From Streptobacillus moniliformis DSM 12112 (GTDB taxonomy: Bacteria > Fusobacteriota > Fusobacteriia > Fusobacteriales > Leptotrichiaceae): DNA of 64,000 nt. Location: assembly GCF_000024565.1 (NCBI RefSeq), contig NC_013515.1, positions 186,001 through 250,000 of the forward strand. The letters run 5' to 3'. Positions within the stretch are counted from its first letter, which is position 1; each line of letters starts with the position of its first letter. A program made the translations under genes and the position numbers. The notes beneath the pieces are model-generated. The model was given only the letters and a program-made list of their open reading frames with translations, was not told the DNA's origin and did not search any database. Below, one piece after another: positions 47,667-57,076 of this stretch.

Positions 47667-49742
47667 ATGGCTAGAAAGGTTGCTTTAAAAGATACTAGAA
47701 ATATAGGTATCATGGCACATATAGATGCTGGTAAAACAACTACGACAGAAAGAATCTTATTCTATACAGGAGTTAACCATAAATTAGGAGAAGTTCATGA
47801 TGGAGCTGCTACTATGGACTGGATGGAACAAGAGCAAGAAAGAGGAATTACAATTACATCAGCAGCAACTACATGTTTCTGGAAAGGGCATAGAATTAAC
47901 ATTATAGATACTCCGGGGCACGTTGACTTTACTGTTGAGGTTGAAAGATCTTTAAGAGTATTAGATGGAGCAGTTGCAGTATTTTCAGCAGTTGATGGTG
48001 TACAACCTCAATCAGAAACAGTTTGGAGACAAGCTGATAAATATAATGTACCAAGACTTGCATTCTTTAACAAAATGGATAGAATTGGTGCAAACTTTGA
48101 TATGTGCGTAAGCGATATTAAACAAAAATTAGGTGGAAATGGTGTACCTATACAATTACCTATAGGAGCAGAAGATGCTTTTGAAGGAGTAATTGATTTA
48201 ATAGAAATGAAAGAATACATATTCACTGACAAACAAGGTGAAGATTATCAAGTTGTTGATGTTAGAGATACTTTAAAAGATGATGCAGAACTTGCAAGAA
48301 ATCATTTAATTGAATCAATAGTTGAAACAGATGATGAATTAATGGAAAAATATTTTGCTGGAGAAGATATTTCAGTTGAAGAAATAAAAAGAGCATTAAG
48401 AATAGCTACAATAGCAGGAACTGTTGTTCCAGTATGTTGTGGAACTGCATTTAAAAATAAAGGTATCCAACCCCTATTAGATGCTATAGTAGCATATATG
48501 CCTTCACCAGTTGATATTGAAGCTGTTAAAGGAGTAGATCCTAAAACAGAATTAGAAATCTCAAGAAAACCTGCTGATGAAGAAAAATTCTCAGCATTAG
48601 CATTTAAGATAGTTACAGATCCATTCGTAGGAAGATTATCATTCTTTAGAGTTTATTCAGGAGTATTAGAAAAAGGTTCTTATGTATTAAACTCAACTAA
48701 AGGTAAAAAAGAAAGAATGGGAAGATTACTTCAAATGCATGCTAACAAAAGAGAAGAAATTGATGTAGTTTATGCAGGAGATATAGCAGCAGCAGTTGGA
48801 TTAAAAGATACAACTACTGGAGATACATTGTGTGCTGAAGAAGCTCCAATCATATTAGAAAGAATGGAATTTCCAGAACCAGTTATCTCAGTTGCAGTAG
48901 AACCAAAAACTAAAGCTGACCAAGAAAAAATGGGAACAGCATTATCTAAACTTGCAGAAGAAGATCCAACTTTCCAAGTTAAATCTGATCAAGAAACAGG
49001 GCAAACTATCATAGCAGGTATGGGAGAATTACACTTAGAAATAATCGTAGACCGTATGAAAAGAGAATTTAAAGTAGAAGCTAATGTAGGTAAACCACAA
49101 GTTGCTTACAGAGAAACTATACTTGGTTCTTCTGATGTTGAAGAAAAATATGCTAAACAATCTGGAGGACGTGGACAATACGGACATGTTAAAATTAGAG
49201 TTGAAGCAAATGATGGAAAAGGTTATGAATTTATTAACGAAATTACAGGGGGAGCAATTCCTAGAGAATATATTCCAGCTGTAGATAAGGGAGTAAAAGA
49301 AGCACTTGATTCAGGAGTTTTAGCTGGATATCCAGTACAAGATGTTAAAGTTACACTATATGATGGTTCATACCATGAAGTGGATTCATCAGAAATGGCA
49401 TTTAAGATTGCAGGATCTATGGCAATGAAAAAAGCTTTAAGAGCTGCAAATCCTATCTTACTTGAACCTATATTCAAGTTAGAAATCACAACACCTGAAG
49501 AATATATGGGAGATGTTATAGGAGATTTAAACTCAAGACGTGGAACTGTATCAGGAATGAATGATAGAAATAATGCAAAAATTATTTCAGGAGGAGTACC
49601 TCTATCAGAAATGTTTGGATATGCAACTGACTTAAGATCAAAAACTCAAGGAAGAGCAACATATTCAATGGAATTTGAAAAATACCAACAAGTTCCTAAG
49701 ACTTTAGCAGAAAAAGTAATAGCAGAAAGAACAGGAAAATAA
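47667..49742 (+). CDS. fusA: Elongation factor G
   Basis: The 691-residue translocase GTPase has the GTP-binding motifs [13 protein letters not shown] (G1), [10 protein letters not shown] (G2), DTPGHVDFT (G3) and FNKMDR (G4). The length and the C-terminal domains ([17 protein letters not shown]) are complete. GGAGG precedes the ATG, and it starts 14 bases after rpsG. Confidence 0.98.
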   Translation: MARKVALKDTRNIGIMAHIDAGKTTTTERILFYTGVNHKLGEVHDGAATMDWMEQEQERGITITSAATTCFWKGHRINIIDTPGHVDFTVEVERSLRVLDGAVAVFSAVDGVQPQSETVWRQADKYNVPRLAFFNKMDRIGANFDMCVSDIKQKLGGNGVPIQLPIGAEDAFEGVIDLIEMKEYIFTDKQGEDYQVVDVRDTLKDDAELARNHLIESIVETDDELMEKYFAGEDISVEEIKRALRIATIAGTVVPVCCGTAFKNKGIQPLLDAIVAYMPSPVDIEAVKGVDPKTELEISRKPADEEKFSALAFKIVTDPFVGRLSFFRVYSGVLEKGSYVLNSTKGKKERMGRLLQMHANKREEIDVVYAGDIAAAVGLKDTTTGDTLCAEEAPIILERMEFPEPVISVAVEPKTKADQEKMGTALSKLAEEDPTFQVKSDQETGQTIIAGMGELHLEIIVDRMKREFKVEANVGKPQVAYRETILGSSDVEEKYAKQSGGRGQYGHVKIRVEANDGKGYEFINEITGGAIPREYIPAVDKGVKEALDSGVLAGYPVQDVKVTLYDGSYHEVDSSEMAFKIAGSMAMKKALRAANPILLEPIFKLEITTPEEYMGDVIGDLNSRRGTVSGMNDRNNAKIISGGVPLSEMFGYATDLRSKTQGRATYSMEFEKYQQVPKTLAEKVIAERTGK

Positions 49743-49763
49743 TTAACTAAAGGAGAAAATAAA

Positions 49764-50948
49764 ATGGCAAAACAAAAATTTGAGAGATTAAAACCACATG
49801 TAAATGTAGGGACAATAGGACACGTAGATCACGGTAAGACAACAACAACAGCAGCGATATCAAAAGTACTAGCATCAAAAGGATTAGCACAAAAGGTAGA
49901 CTTTGAGAACATAGATCAAGCACCAGAAGAAAGAGAAAGAGGAATTACAATAAACACAGCTCATATAGAATATGAATCAGAAGCAAGACACTACGCACAC
50001 GTAGACTGTCCAGGGCATGCTGACTATGTAAAGAACATGATAACAGGGGCAGCACAAATGGATGGAGCAATCTTAGTAGTATCAGCAGCAGATGGACCAA
50101 TGCCACAAACAAGAGAACATATATTACTAGCAAGACAAGTAGGAGTACCATACATAGTAGTATACTTAAATAAAGTAGATATGGTAGAAGAAGAAGAGTT
50201 ATTAGAATTAGTAGAAATGGAAGTAAGAGAATTACTATCAGAATATGGATTCCCAGGAGATGATATACCAGTAGTAAGAGGATCATCATTAGGAGCATTA
50301 AATGGAGAAGCAAAATGGGAAGAACAAATACTAGAATTAATTAACCAAGTAGATACATATGTACCAACACCAGAAAGACCAGTAGATCAACCATTCCTAA
50401 TGCCGATAGAAGATGTTATGACAATAACAGGAAGAGGAACAGTAGTAACAGGAAGAGTAGAAAGAGGGACAGTTAAGGTAGGAGAAGAAGTAGAGATAGT
50501 TGGAATAAAAGATACAACAAAATCTACAGTAACAGGAATAGAAATGTTTAGAAAATTATTAGATTCAGGAGAAGCTGGAGATAATATAGGAGCATTATTA
50601 AGAGGAATAAAGAAAGAAGAAGTAGAAAGAGGACAAGTATTATCAAAACCTGGTACAATTAAACCTCATACTAAGTTTAGAGGAGAGATATATGTGTTAA
50701 CTAAAGAAGAAGGAGGAAGACACACACCATTTTTCACAGGATATAAGCCACAATTCTACTTTAGAACTACAGATATAACAGGAGAAGTAAACTTACCAGA
50801 GGGAGTAGAGATGGTAATGCCTGGAGATAATATATCAGTATCAGTAGAATTAATACACCCAATAGCAATAGAAACAGGATTAAGATTCTCAATAAGAGAA
50901 GGTGGAAGAACAGTAGCATCAGGAGTAGTTGCTGATATTGCTGAATAA
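49764..50948 (+). CDS. tuf: Elongation factor Tu
   Basis: The 394-residue EF-Tu delivers aminoacyl-tRNA to the ribosome. Its motifs are [38 protein letters not shown] and LNKVDM. Codons end in A almost throughout (gta, aca, cca, tta), more strictly than in fusA, as expected of a very highly expressed gene. Confidence 0.98.
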   Translation: MAKQKFERLKPHVNVGTIGHVDHGKTTTTAAISKVLASKGLAQKVDFENIDQAPEERERGITINTAHIEYESEARHYAHVDCPGHADYVKNMITGAAQMDGAILVVSAADGPMPQTREHILLARQVGVPYIVVYLNKVDMVEEEELLELVEMEVRELLSEYGFPGDDIPVVRGSSLGALNGEAKWEEQILELINQVDTYVPTPERPVDQPFLMPIEDVMTITGRGTVVTGRVERGTVKVGEEVEIVGIKDTTKSTVTGIEMFRKLLDSGEAGDNIGALLRGIKKEEVERGQVLSKPGTIKPHTKFRGEIYVLTKEEGGRHTPFFTGYKPQFYFRTTDITGEVNLPEGVEMVMPGDNISVSVELIHPIAIETGLRFSIREGGRTVASGVVADIAE

Positions 50949-50997
50949 TAAATTTAACTTAACTGTAAAATAATAAATAAATTGAGGAGGAATTATT

Positions 50998-51306
50998 TTG
51001 GATAATAAAAATAAAAGAATTTATCTTCAATCTTACGATAACAAGTTATTAGATCAAATTTCTGCTAAAATAGTAGAAGTGGTAAAGAAAAATGGAGCAA
51101 AAATTGCAGGACCAATGCCTTTACCAACTAAAACTAAAAAATATACAGTTTTAAGATCTGTGCATGTTAATAAAGATTCAAGAGAACAATTTGAAATGAG
51201 AATACATAGAAGATTTATTGAAATTAAAGAATCAAACAATGATATTTTAACATCTTTAAGCTCAATAAGTTTACCAGCAGGTGTTTCAATAGAAATAAAG
51301 CAATAG
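50998..51306 (+). CDS. rpsJ: Ribosomal protein S10
   Basis: 102 residues. TTG 50998 is the best start: GAGGAGG lies at normal distance, and KRIYLQSYDNKLLDQ begins directly after. PLPTKTKKYTVLRSVHVNKD is the conserved loop. In Fusobacteria, as elsewhere, S10 opens the S10 gene block, here joined to the str genes. Confidence 0.97.
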   Translation: MDNKNKRIYLQSYDNKLLDQISAKIVEVVKKNGAKIAGPMPLPTKTKKYTVLRSVHVNKDSREQFEMRIHRRFIEIKESNNDILTSLSSISLPAGVSIEIKQ

Positions 51307-51320
51307 TGCTTTGATACAAG

Positions 51321-51346
51321 TTGGTAGAGCCTTTGAGCTCTATCAA
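51321..51346 (+). promoter_or_regulatory. Hairpin between rpsJ and rplC
   Basis: TTGGTAGAGC (51321-51330) pairs with GCTCTATCAA (51337-51346), one G-U pair, six-base loop, with no T run after it. It is possibly an RNA-processing or regulatory stem rather than a terminator. Confidence 0.45.
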
Positions 51347-51369
51347 CCAATATATTAAGGAGGAAAGAA

Positions 51370-51996
51370 ATGATATTAGGTAAAAAAATTGGAATGACAC
51401 AAATTTTTGAAAACGAAAAATTAATACCAGTTACTGTAATTGAAGCTGGACCAAATTTCGTAGTTCAAACTAAAACAGTAGAAAAAGAAGGTTACACTTC
51501 AATAACTTTAGCTTATGATGAAAAAAGAGAAAAATTAGTAAATAAACCAGAAATGGGTGTTTTCAAAAAGGCCGGAATCACAGCTAAGAAATTCTTAAAA
51601 GAATTTAAAGTAGAATCAGTTGAAGAATTTGCTTTAGGTCAAGAATTAAAAGTTGATGTATTAGAAGGTATTGAATTTGTTGATATTCAAGGAATCTCAA
51701 AAGGTAAAGGAACTGCTGGGGTTATGAAAAGACATAACTTTGGTGGAAACAGAGCTACACACGGGGTTTCAAGAAACCACAGACTTGGAGGATCAAATGC
51801 AGGAGGAGCTGCATCAAACTCAAATGTACCAAAAGGGAAGAAAATGGCTGGAAGATTAGGAAATGAAAATGTAACAGTTCAAAATCTAAAAGTTGTTAAA
51901 TTCGATGTAGAAAATAACTTATTATTAGTTAAAGGTGCAGTACCAGGTCCTAAAAATGGTTATTTAGTTATCAAGAAATCAATAAAAAAATACTAA
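51370..51996 (+). CDS. rplC: Ribosomal protein L3
   Basis: 208 residues, starting MILGKKIGMTQIF after AAGGAGG. GISKGKGTAGVMKRHNFGG and an NRATHGVSRNHR segment are the conserved centre near the peptidyl transferase. Full length. Confidence 0.98.
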   Translation: MILGKKIGMTQIFENEKLIPVTVIEAGPNFVVQTKTVEKEGYTSITLAYDEKREKLVNKPEMGVFKKAGITAKKFLKEFKVESVEEFALGQELKVDVLEGIEFVDIQGISKGKGTAGVMKRHNFGGNRATHGVSRNHRLGGSNAGGAASNSNVPKGKKMAGRLGNENVTVQNLKVVKFDVENNLLLVKGAVPGPKNGYLVIKKSIKKY

Positions 51997-52016
51997 TATA
52001 GAGAGAGGAGGCAAAG

Positions 52017-52661
52017 ATGTCAGATTTTAATTTAAAAGTATATAATTTAAATGGTGAAGAAAAAGGAGTAACTACTGTAAGTAGTGAAATCTTTGGATTA
52101 GAACCTAATAAATATGTAATGCATGAAGTATTAACAGCAGAACTAGCTGCATCACGTGCAGGAACTGCTTCAACAAAAACAAGAGGAGAAGTATCTGGAG
52201 GAGGAAGAAAACCTTTCAGACAAAAAGGAACAGGTCGTGCTAGACAAGGATCAACAAGAGCACCTCATATGGTAGGTGGAGGAGTTGTTCACGGACCAAA
52301 ACCAAGAAATTATGATAAAAAAGTTAATAAAAAAGTTAGAAAATTAGCTTTAAAATCAGCATTAGCTGTTAGAATCCAAAATGGAGATGTAATTGTATTA
52401 GAAGACTACATGTTAGATACTCCTAAAACAAAAGCATTTGTTAATTTTACAGAAAAAGTTAATATGGTAGAAGATAAAAAATTATTTATAGTTAACGATT
52501 ATTTAGAAGATGCTGATTGGAACTTATACTTATCAGTAAGAAATATCGAAAAAACTGAAATATTAGACCCAAGAGAATTATCAGTATATGCTTTATTAAA
52601 ATTCAATAAAGTAGTAATTACTAAAGAAGCTCTTGCAACTATCGAGGAGGTGCTTGGATAA
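52017..52661 (+). CDS. rplD: Ribosomal protein L4
   Basis: 214 residues with the conserved extended loop [20 protein letters not shown], then [11 protein letters not shown]. Its stop overlaps the rplW start by one base, so the two are translationally coupled. In some bacteria L4 autoregulates the S10 genes; whether it does here is not visible. Confidence 0.97.
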   Translation: MSDFNLKVYNLNGEEKGVTTVSSEIFGLEPNKYVMHEVLTAELAASRAGTASTKTRGEVSGGGRKPFRQKGTGRARQGSTRAPHMVGGGVVHGPKPRNYDKKVNKKVRKLALKSALAVRIQNGDVIVLEDYMLDTPKTKAFVNFTEKVNMVEDKKLFIVNDYLEDADWNLYLSVRNIEKTEILDPRELSVYALLKFNKVVITKEALATIEEVLG

Positions 52662-52945
52662 TGACAATTTTTGACGTAATCAAAAAACCTGTATTAAATA
52701 CAGAAAAATCAAGAATTTTATTAAATTCAAATGAATATGTATTTATAGTAGATAGAAGAGCTAATAAATTACAAATAAAAGAAGCAGTAGAAAAATTATT
52801 CAATGTTAAAGTTTCAGGTGTAAATACTATTAACATGAAACCAACTACAGCTAGAGCAAGAATGACAGTTTACAAAACACCAGCTTATAAAAAAGCTATT
52901 GTTAAATTAGTAGATGGTGAATCAATTAAAGCTTATGAAGTATAA
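52661..52945 (+). CDS. rplW: Ribosomal protein L23
   Basis: The 94-residue protein starts [17 protein letters not shown] and has the usual VNTINMKPTTARARM region. GAGGAGG lies inside the end of rplD. It is the last gene of the operon, since a strong terminator follows directly; rplB, its usual next neighbour, is absent. Confidence 0.97.
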   Translation: MTIFDVIKKPVLNTEKSRILLNSNEYVFIVDRRANKLQIKEAVEKLFNVKVSGVNTINMKPTTARARMTVYKTPAYKKAIVKLVDGESIKAYEV

Positions 52946-52950
52946 AAATA

Positions 52951-52986
52951 TGAGAAGAGATTAGATTTCTAATCTTTTCTTTTTTA
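52951..52986 (+). terminator. Rho-independent terminator after rplW
   Basis: AGAAGAGATTAG pairs with CTAATCTTTTCT with a four-base loop (ATTT), followed by a run of T. It ends the ribosomal operon at L23. Confidence 0.88.
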
Positions 52987-53013
52987 ATTAGAATATATTG
53001 AAAAGGGTAATTA

Positions 53014-54396
53014 ATGGAAAAGATTTTAAGAATTAATGAAATAATAAATAATATAGTGTGGGGTTGGCCAAGCTTAATATTTTTAGTAGGAATTGGTATT
53101 ATGCTTACAATTAGATTAAAAATGATACAGATTTCTAAAATAAAGTTAATATTATCAAATACATTACTAAAAATATTTACTAAAGATTTAACATTAAAAG
53201 GTGAAATTACAGCCTTTCAATCTGTTGCAACCGCTCTTGCTGCAACTGTTGGGACAGGAAATATTTCAGGAGTTGCTATAGCAATTTCAACAGGTGGACC
53301 TGGTTCTATATTTTGGATGTGGATATCAGCCTTATTTGGTATGGCAACAAAGTTTTCGGAAGTAGTACTTGCTATAATATATAGAGAAAGAAAGATAGGT
53401 GGGGGATATAACGGTGGACCTATGTATTATATAAAAAATGGGTTAAACTTACCATTTCTTGCTAAAATATTTGCAATATTTACAGTATTTGCTTCATTTG
53501 GTATAGGAAATATGACACAATCAAATTCTATATCTAATGTAATAAATGCAAATTTTAGTATAGATATTAAAATTACAAGTTTAATAATTACAGTACTTGT
53601 AGCTATAGTCTTATTAGGTGGAGTTGAAAGAATATCAAAAGTAAGTGAAACTTTAGTTCCATTTATGGCCATTTTCTATATCATAGGTGCATTAATAGTA
53701 ATAATACCTAACTATAATGAAATATTTAATGCTTTTCATCAAATATTTACTATGGCTTTTACTAAACAAGCAGCAGTAGGTGGATTTGCTGGAGCAGGAT
53801 TTAAAGAAATAATTAGACAAGGTGTTGCAAGAGGAGTATTTACAAATGAAGCAGGATTAGGATCAGCTCCTATAGCACATGCTTCAGCTAAAGCAGATCA
53901 CCCAGTACTTCAAGGTATGTGGGGAGTTTTTGAAGTATTTATGGATACACTTGTAATGTGTACATTAACTGCCCTAGTTATACTTGTTACTAAAACTTGG
54001 AATAGTGGTCTTAGTGGTGCAGAACTTACATCATATGCCTTTAATAAAGGATTTAATGGTGGAGGATATATAGTTGCTATAGGACTTACACTTTTTGCTT
54101 TTTCAACTATATTAGGTTGGTCATTTTATGGAGAAAAAGCAATAATATTCTTGTTTGGAGAAAAATATATTAAATATTATAGGATAATATATATACCAAT
54201 AATCTTTGTTGGAGGAATAGGTGGATTAAAAGAAGTTTGGGCTATAACAGATACTTTAAATGGTCTAATGGCAATACCAAACTTAATGGCAGTATTTATG
54301 TTACAATCTAAGGTTATAAAAATGGTAAGACACTATTTTAATAATCCAGAAAAAATATTACATTTAGAGGATTATGAAGAAATAGTGAATAGTTAA
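53014..54396 (+). CDS. Sodium:alanine symporter family (AGCS) transporter
   Basis: The 460-residue polytopic inner-membrane protein has the AGCS signatures TALAATVGTGNISGVA, GGGYNGGPMYYIKNGL and RGVFTNEAGLGSAPIAHA. Members import alanine or glycine with sodium or protons. It is a single gene between two terminators, not obviously linked to its neighbours. The start ATG follows AAAGGG. Confidence 0.93.
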   Translation: MEKILRINEIINNIVWGWPSLIFLVGIGIMLTIRLKMIQISKIKLILSNTLLKIFTKDLTLKGEITAFQSVATALAATVGTGNISGVAIAISTGGPGSIFWMWISALFGMATKFSEVVLAIIYRERKIGGGYNGGPMYYIKNGLNLPFLAKIFAIFTVFASFGIGNMTQSNSISNVINANFSIDIKITSLIITVLVAIVLLGGVERISKVSETLVPFMAIFYIIGALIVIIPNYNEIFNAFHQIFTMAFTKQAAVGGFAGAGFKEIIRQGVARGVFTNEAGLGSAPIAHASAKADHPVLQGMWGVFEVFMDTLVMCTLTALVILVTKTWNSGLSGAELTSYAFNKGFNGGGYIVAIGLTLFAFSTILGWSFYGEKAIIFLFGEKYIKYYRIIYIPIIFVGGIGGLKEVWAITDTLNGLMAIPNLMAVFMLQSKVIKMVRHYFNNPEKILHLEDYEEIVNS

Positions 54397-54405
54397 AATA
54401 ATAAT

Positions 54406-54447
54406 AAGGATTAATTTCTGGAATAAACAGAAACTAATCCTTTTATT
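54406..54447 (+). terminator. Rho-independent terminator after the AGCS gene
   Basis: AAGGATTAATTTCTG (54406-54420) pairs with CAGAAACTAATCCTT (54428-54442) with one mismatch, followed by TTATTTTA. Confidence 0.9.
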
Positions 54448-54491
54448 TTACTAGAAAAATAGTTCCGTAATTAAAGTGGAAAAAGTTGTAA

Positions 54492-54519
54492 TTGAAAAAA
54501 GATAAAGTTGAGGTATATT
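54492..54519 (+). promoter_or_regulatory. Candidate promoter of the PTS operon
   Basis: TTGAAA (54492-54497), 16-bp spacer, TATATT (54514-54519). It would give a very short leader before ATG 54539, which also argues against the upstream TTG start at 54524. Moderate match only. Confidence 0.35.
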
Positions 54520-54538
54520 AATATTGAAAGGAAAAATT

Positions 54539-56425
54539 ATGGAAAATGAATTGAAATTAATTTATAGGATATTATTTGATGGTAATTTTCATACATCAAC
54601 AGAATTATCAGCTCATTTAAAGTTATCAGATAAGACATGTAGAAAATATATAAAAGAATTATCTGAAATTTTAAAAAAACATGATATTACTATTATTTCA
54701 AAAACTAGATTTGGATATAGGTTAAGTGGAAACATTTTAAAAGAAAATGAAATTTTTAATTCAGATAGTTATAAAATCCCTATAACTTCAGAAGAAAGAC
54801 AAATATATCTAATAGATAGATTAATTTCAGAAGAGGGGTATATAAAGTTAGAAGATATTGCAGAAAAGATATATATAAGTGTGAAAACCTTATCAAATGA
54901 TATAAAGAAGATAGAAAAGATTATTAGAACATATAATTTGGAGTTTGAAAGAAAACCATATTATGGTTTGAAGCTAGTAGGTGAGGAATTAAATATTAGA
55001 AATTTTCTAATAGATGTTTTAGAAAAAAGACTTAATGAAAATAAGTTTTTTGACAGTAAAGATAGATATGATATAAATTCTATTGCAAAGCTAACATATA
55101 CATTTCTAAGAGATAAAAATGTAAAAATATCTGATATTTCTTTACAAAATCTAGTAGCTGCAATATATGTAACTTTCTATAGAGTAGAAGCAAATAAAAG
55201 AATAAAATCAATAGATATTGAAAAAAATGAATTATTCTTAAGTAAAAAAACACATATTTTAGAATGTATGAAATATATATATAATGAACTTTCACATAAT
55301 GTAGATTTAGATAGTAATGATATAGAATATATTACCATACATTTTTTAACGAGTGAAACATTAACATATAAGTCATTAAAAACAGAAGATATTAATGAAG
55401 TAAATGATATTATACAAGAATTAATATATTATGTAAAACTCACTTTTAAGATAGATCTATATAATGATGAAGAGCTATATAAAAATTTATATACACACAT
55501 ACTTGCTCTTTGTATAAGGATAAGATTTGGAATTAAAATTAAAAATCCTTTACTTGAAGATATTAAGAAAAATATGCCACTTGAATACAATGTGGCAACA
55601 TATGTTTGTAATTTAATTTCTAAAAGATTTAATAAAAGAAGTTTATCCGAGGCAGAAATTGGATTTATTGCAGTAATTTTACATATGAGTAAAGGAATTA
55701 ATATAAATATGTCAAATAAGAAAAATGTATTAATTGTTTGCCCAAGTGGAAGAGGAGTATCAAAATTTTTAATTTATACTTACAGTAATTTTTTTTCTGA
55801 ATATACTAATATTATTTCATCATGTGGAGCAAATGAATTAGTAGATATGGATTTAGGGAATGTAGATATAATATTTTCATTAATTGATTTAGATATGAAG
55901 ATAGATAAACCTGTATACAAGATAAACTATTTTTTAAATGATGAAGATATCTTAAGGATAAAAAATATTTTAAAAGATAATAATAACTACTTAAAAGAAA
56001 TTATACCTAAATCACTTTTCATATATTTAGATGAAATAAAAAATAAGGATGAGATTATAAAACTAGTATCTGATAAACTCATGAAAATTCCTAATATGAA
56101 TAATGATATTGAAGCTTTAATACATAAAAGAGAAAAACTAGGTATGACAGAAATTTCAAATGAGGTTGCAATACCACATCCTATTGGAGTAATAGAAGGA
56201 GTTAATGTAATAGGAGTATGTATAAGTAAAAATCCAGTAAAATGGATAAATAATGAAGTAAATATTATTTTGTTTTTATGTTTAGATAATAAGAATAATA
56301 AAAATGAGAAAATATATGAAGCATTTACAAAAATAGTTGGAAATAAAGAAATAATAAATGATATTTTACTTAATCCAACTTATGATAATTTTATAAATAT
56401 TTTAGAACATATAGGAGGGAAATAG
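54539..56425 (+). CDS. PRD-domain transcriptional activator with EIIB- and EIIA-like domains (LicR/ManR type)
   Basis: From ATG 54539, after AAAGGA, the protein has 628 residues; an in-frame TTG at 54524 overlaps the ribosome binding site. Domains in order are: two helix-turn-helix segments (about 5-60 and 80-150; LSDKTCRKYIKELSE and the ISVKTLSNDIKKI segment); two PRD domains (about 180-400, each with conserved His phosphorylation regions, such as EYITIHFL and YTHILAL); an EIIB-like domain with a Cys in IVCPSGRGVS; and an EIIA-like domain with AIPHP. Such proteins activate PTS operons and are tuned by PTS phosphorylation. It lacks the RNA-binding CAT domain of BglG antiterminators, so it probably acts on DNA. 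It stops two bases before the EIIA gene it likely controls. Confidence 0.9.
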   Translation: MENELKLIYRILFDGNFHTSTELSAHLKLSDKTCRKYIKELSEILKKHDITIISKTRFGYRLSGNILKENEIFNSDSYKIPITSEERQIYLIDRLISEEGYIKLEDIAEKIYISVKTLSNDIKKIEKIIRTYNLEFERKPYYGLKLVGEELNIRNFLIDVLEKRLNENKFFDSKDRYDINSIAKLTYTFLRDKNVKISDISLQNLVAAIYVTFYRVEANKRIKSIDIEKNELFLSKKTHILECMKYIYNELSHNVDLDSNDIEYITIHFLTSETLTYKSLKTEDINEVNDIIQELIYYVKLTFKIDLYNDEELYKNLYTHILALCIRIRFGIKIKNPLLEDIKKNMPLEYNVATYVCNLISKRFNKRSLSEAEIGFIAVILHMSKGININMSNKKNVLIVCPSGRGVSKFLIYTYSNFFSEYTNIISSCGANELVDMDLGNVDIIFSLIDLDMKIDKPVYKINYFLNDEDILRIKNILKDNNNYLKEIIPKSLFIYLDEIKNKDEIIKLVSDKLMKIPNMNNDIEALIHKREKLGMTEISNEVAIPHPIGVIEGVNVIGVCISKNPVKWINNEVNIILFLCLDNKNNKNEKIYEAFTKIVGNKEIINDILLNPTYDNFINILEHIGGK

Positions 56426-56427
56426 AA

Positions 56428-56739
56428 ATGACCTATGATGAATTAAGTGAGTATGCAATGCAGATAATTGCAAATTCAGGAATGTCAAGATCAAGCTCTA
56501 TGCAAGCAATACAATTTGCTAAGAAAGGTAACTTTGAAAAAGTTGAAGAATGCATGAAAGAGGCAGATAAATATTTTTTAGAAGCACATGAAATTCAAAC
56601 AGATTTAATAGTTAAAGAAACTTCAAGTGAAGAGAAAATTATTTTAAATTTAATTATGGTACATGCACAAGATCATTTAACTATGGCTTTATTAACCAAA
56701 GACTTAGCAAAAGAAATTATTGAATTACATAAAAAATAG
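56428..56739 (+). CDS. PTS lactose/cellobiose-family EIIA
   Basis: The 103-residue all-helical EIIA carries phosphate from HPr to EIIB. IMVHAQDHLTMA holds His79, the expected phosphorylation site, and the Asp of QDH that binds the trimer metal. The ribosome binding site AGGAGGG lies in the end of the regulator gene. It is predicted to act with the EIIB and EIIC genes that follow. Confidence 0.95.
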   Translation: MTYDELSEYAMQIIANSGMSRSSSMQAIQFAKKGNFEKVEECMKEADKYFLEAHEIQTDLIVKETSSEEKIILNLIMVHAQDHLTMALLTKDLAKEIIELHKK

Positions 56740-56754
56740 AGAGGAATGATTAAA

Positions 56755-57051
56755 ATGCTAAAAATTTTATTAATTTGTACAGCAGGAATGTCTACAAGTT
56801 TTTTAGTAGAAAAAATGAAAAAAGAAGCTGAAGTTAGGAATTTAGAAGTTGAAATTATGGCTATACCTGAAGCAAGTTCTGATGAATTTGTAGATAAGGT
56901 TGATATTGTTTTACTTGGACCACAAATAAAGTATTTAGAAAATGATATTAAAGCTAAATTTGTAGGAATACCTGTAGGAGTTATTAATATGACAGATTAC
57001 GGTATGATGAAGGGAGATAAGGTTTTAGATTTCGCATTATCAATGGTATAA
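56755..57051 (+). CDS. PTS lactose/cellobiose-family EIIB
   Basis: 98 residues from ATG 56755; an ATG at 56746 is only two bases from GAGAGG, so the later one is preferred. It starts MLKILLICTAGMSTS, with Cys8 in the phospho-cysteine loop of cellobiose EIIB proteins, and ends normally. It transfers phosphate from EIIA to the incoming sugar. Confidence 0.93.
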   Translation: MLKILLICTAGMSTSFLVEKMKKEAEVRNLEVEIMAIPEASSDEFVDKVDIVLLGPQIKYLENDIKAKFVGIPVGVINMTDYGMMKGDKVLDFALSMV

Positions 57052-57076
57052 AAATTAAATATATAAGGAGAAAAAC

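Noticed and set aside
49945-50313. 122-codon minus-strand open frame in tuf and similar frames in fusA
   Set aside because: Low-complexity Leu-rich antisense frames caused by A-ending codons; EF-Tu and EF-G fill the region.
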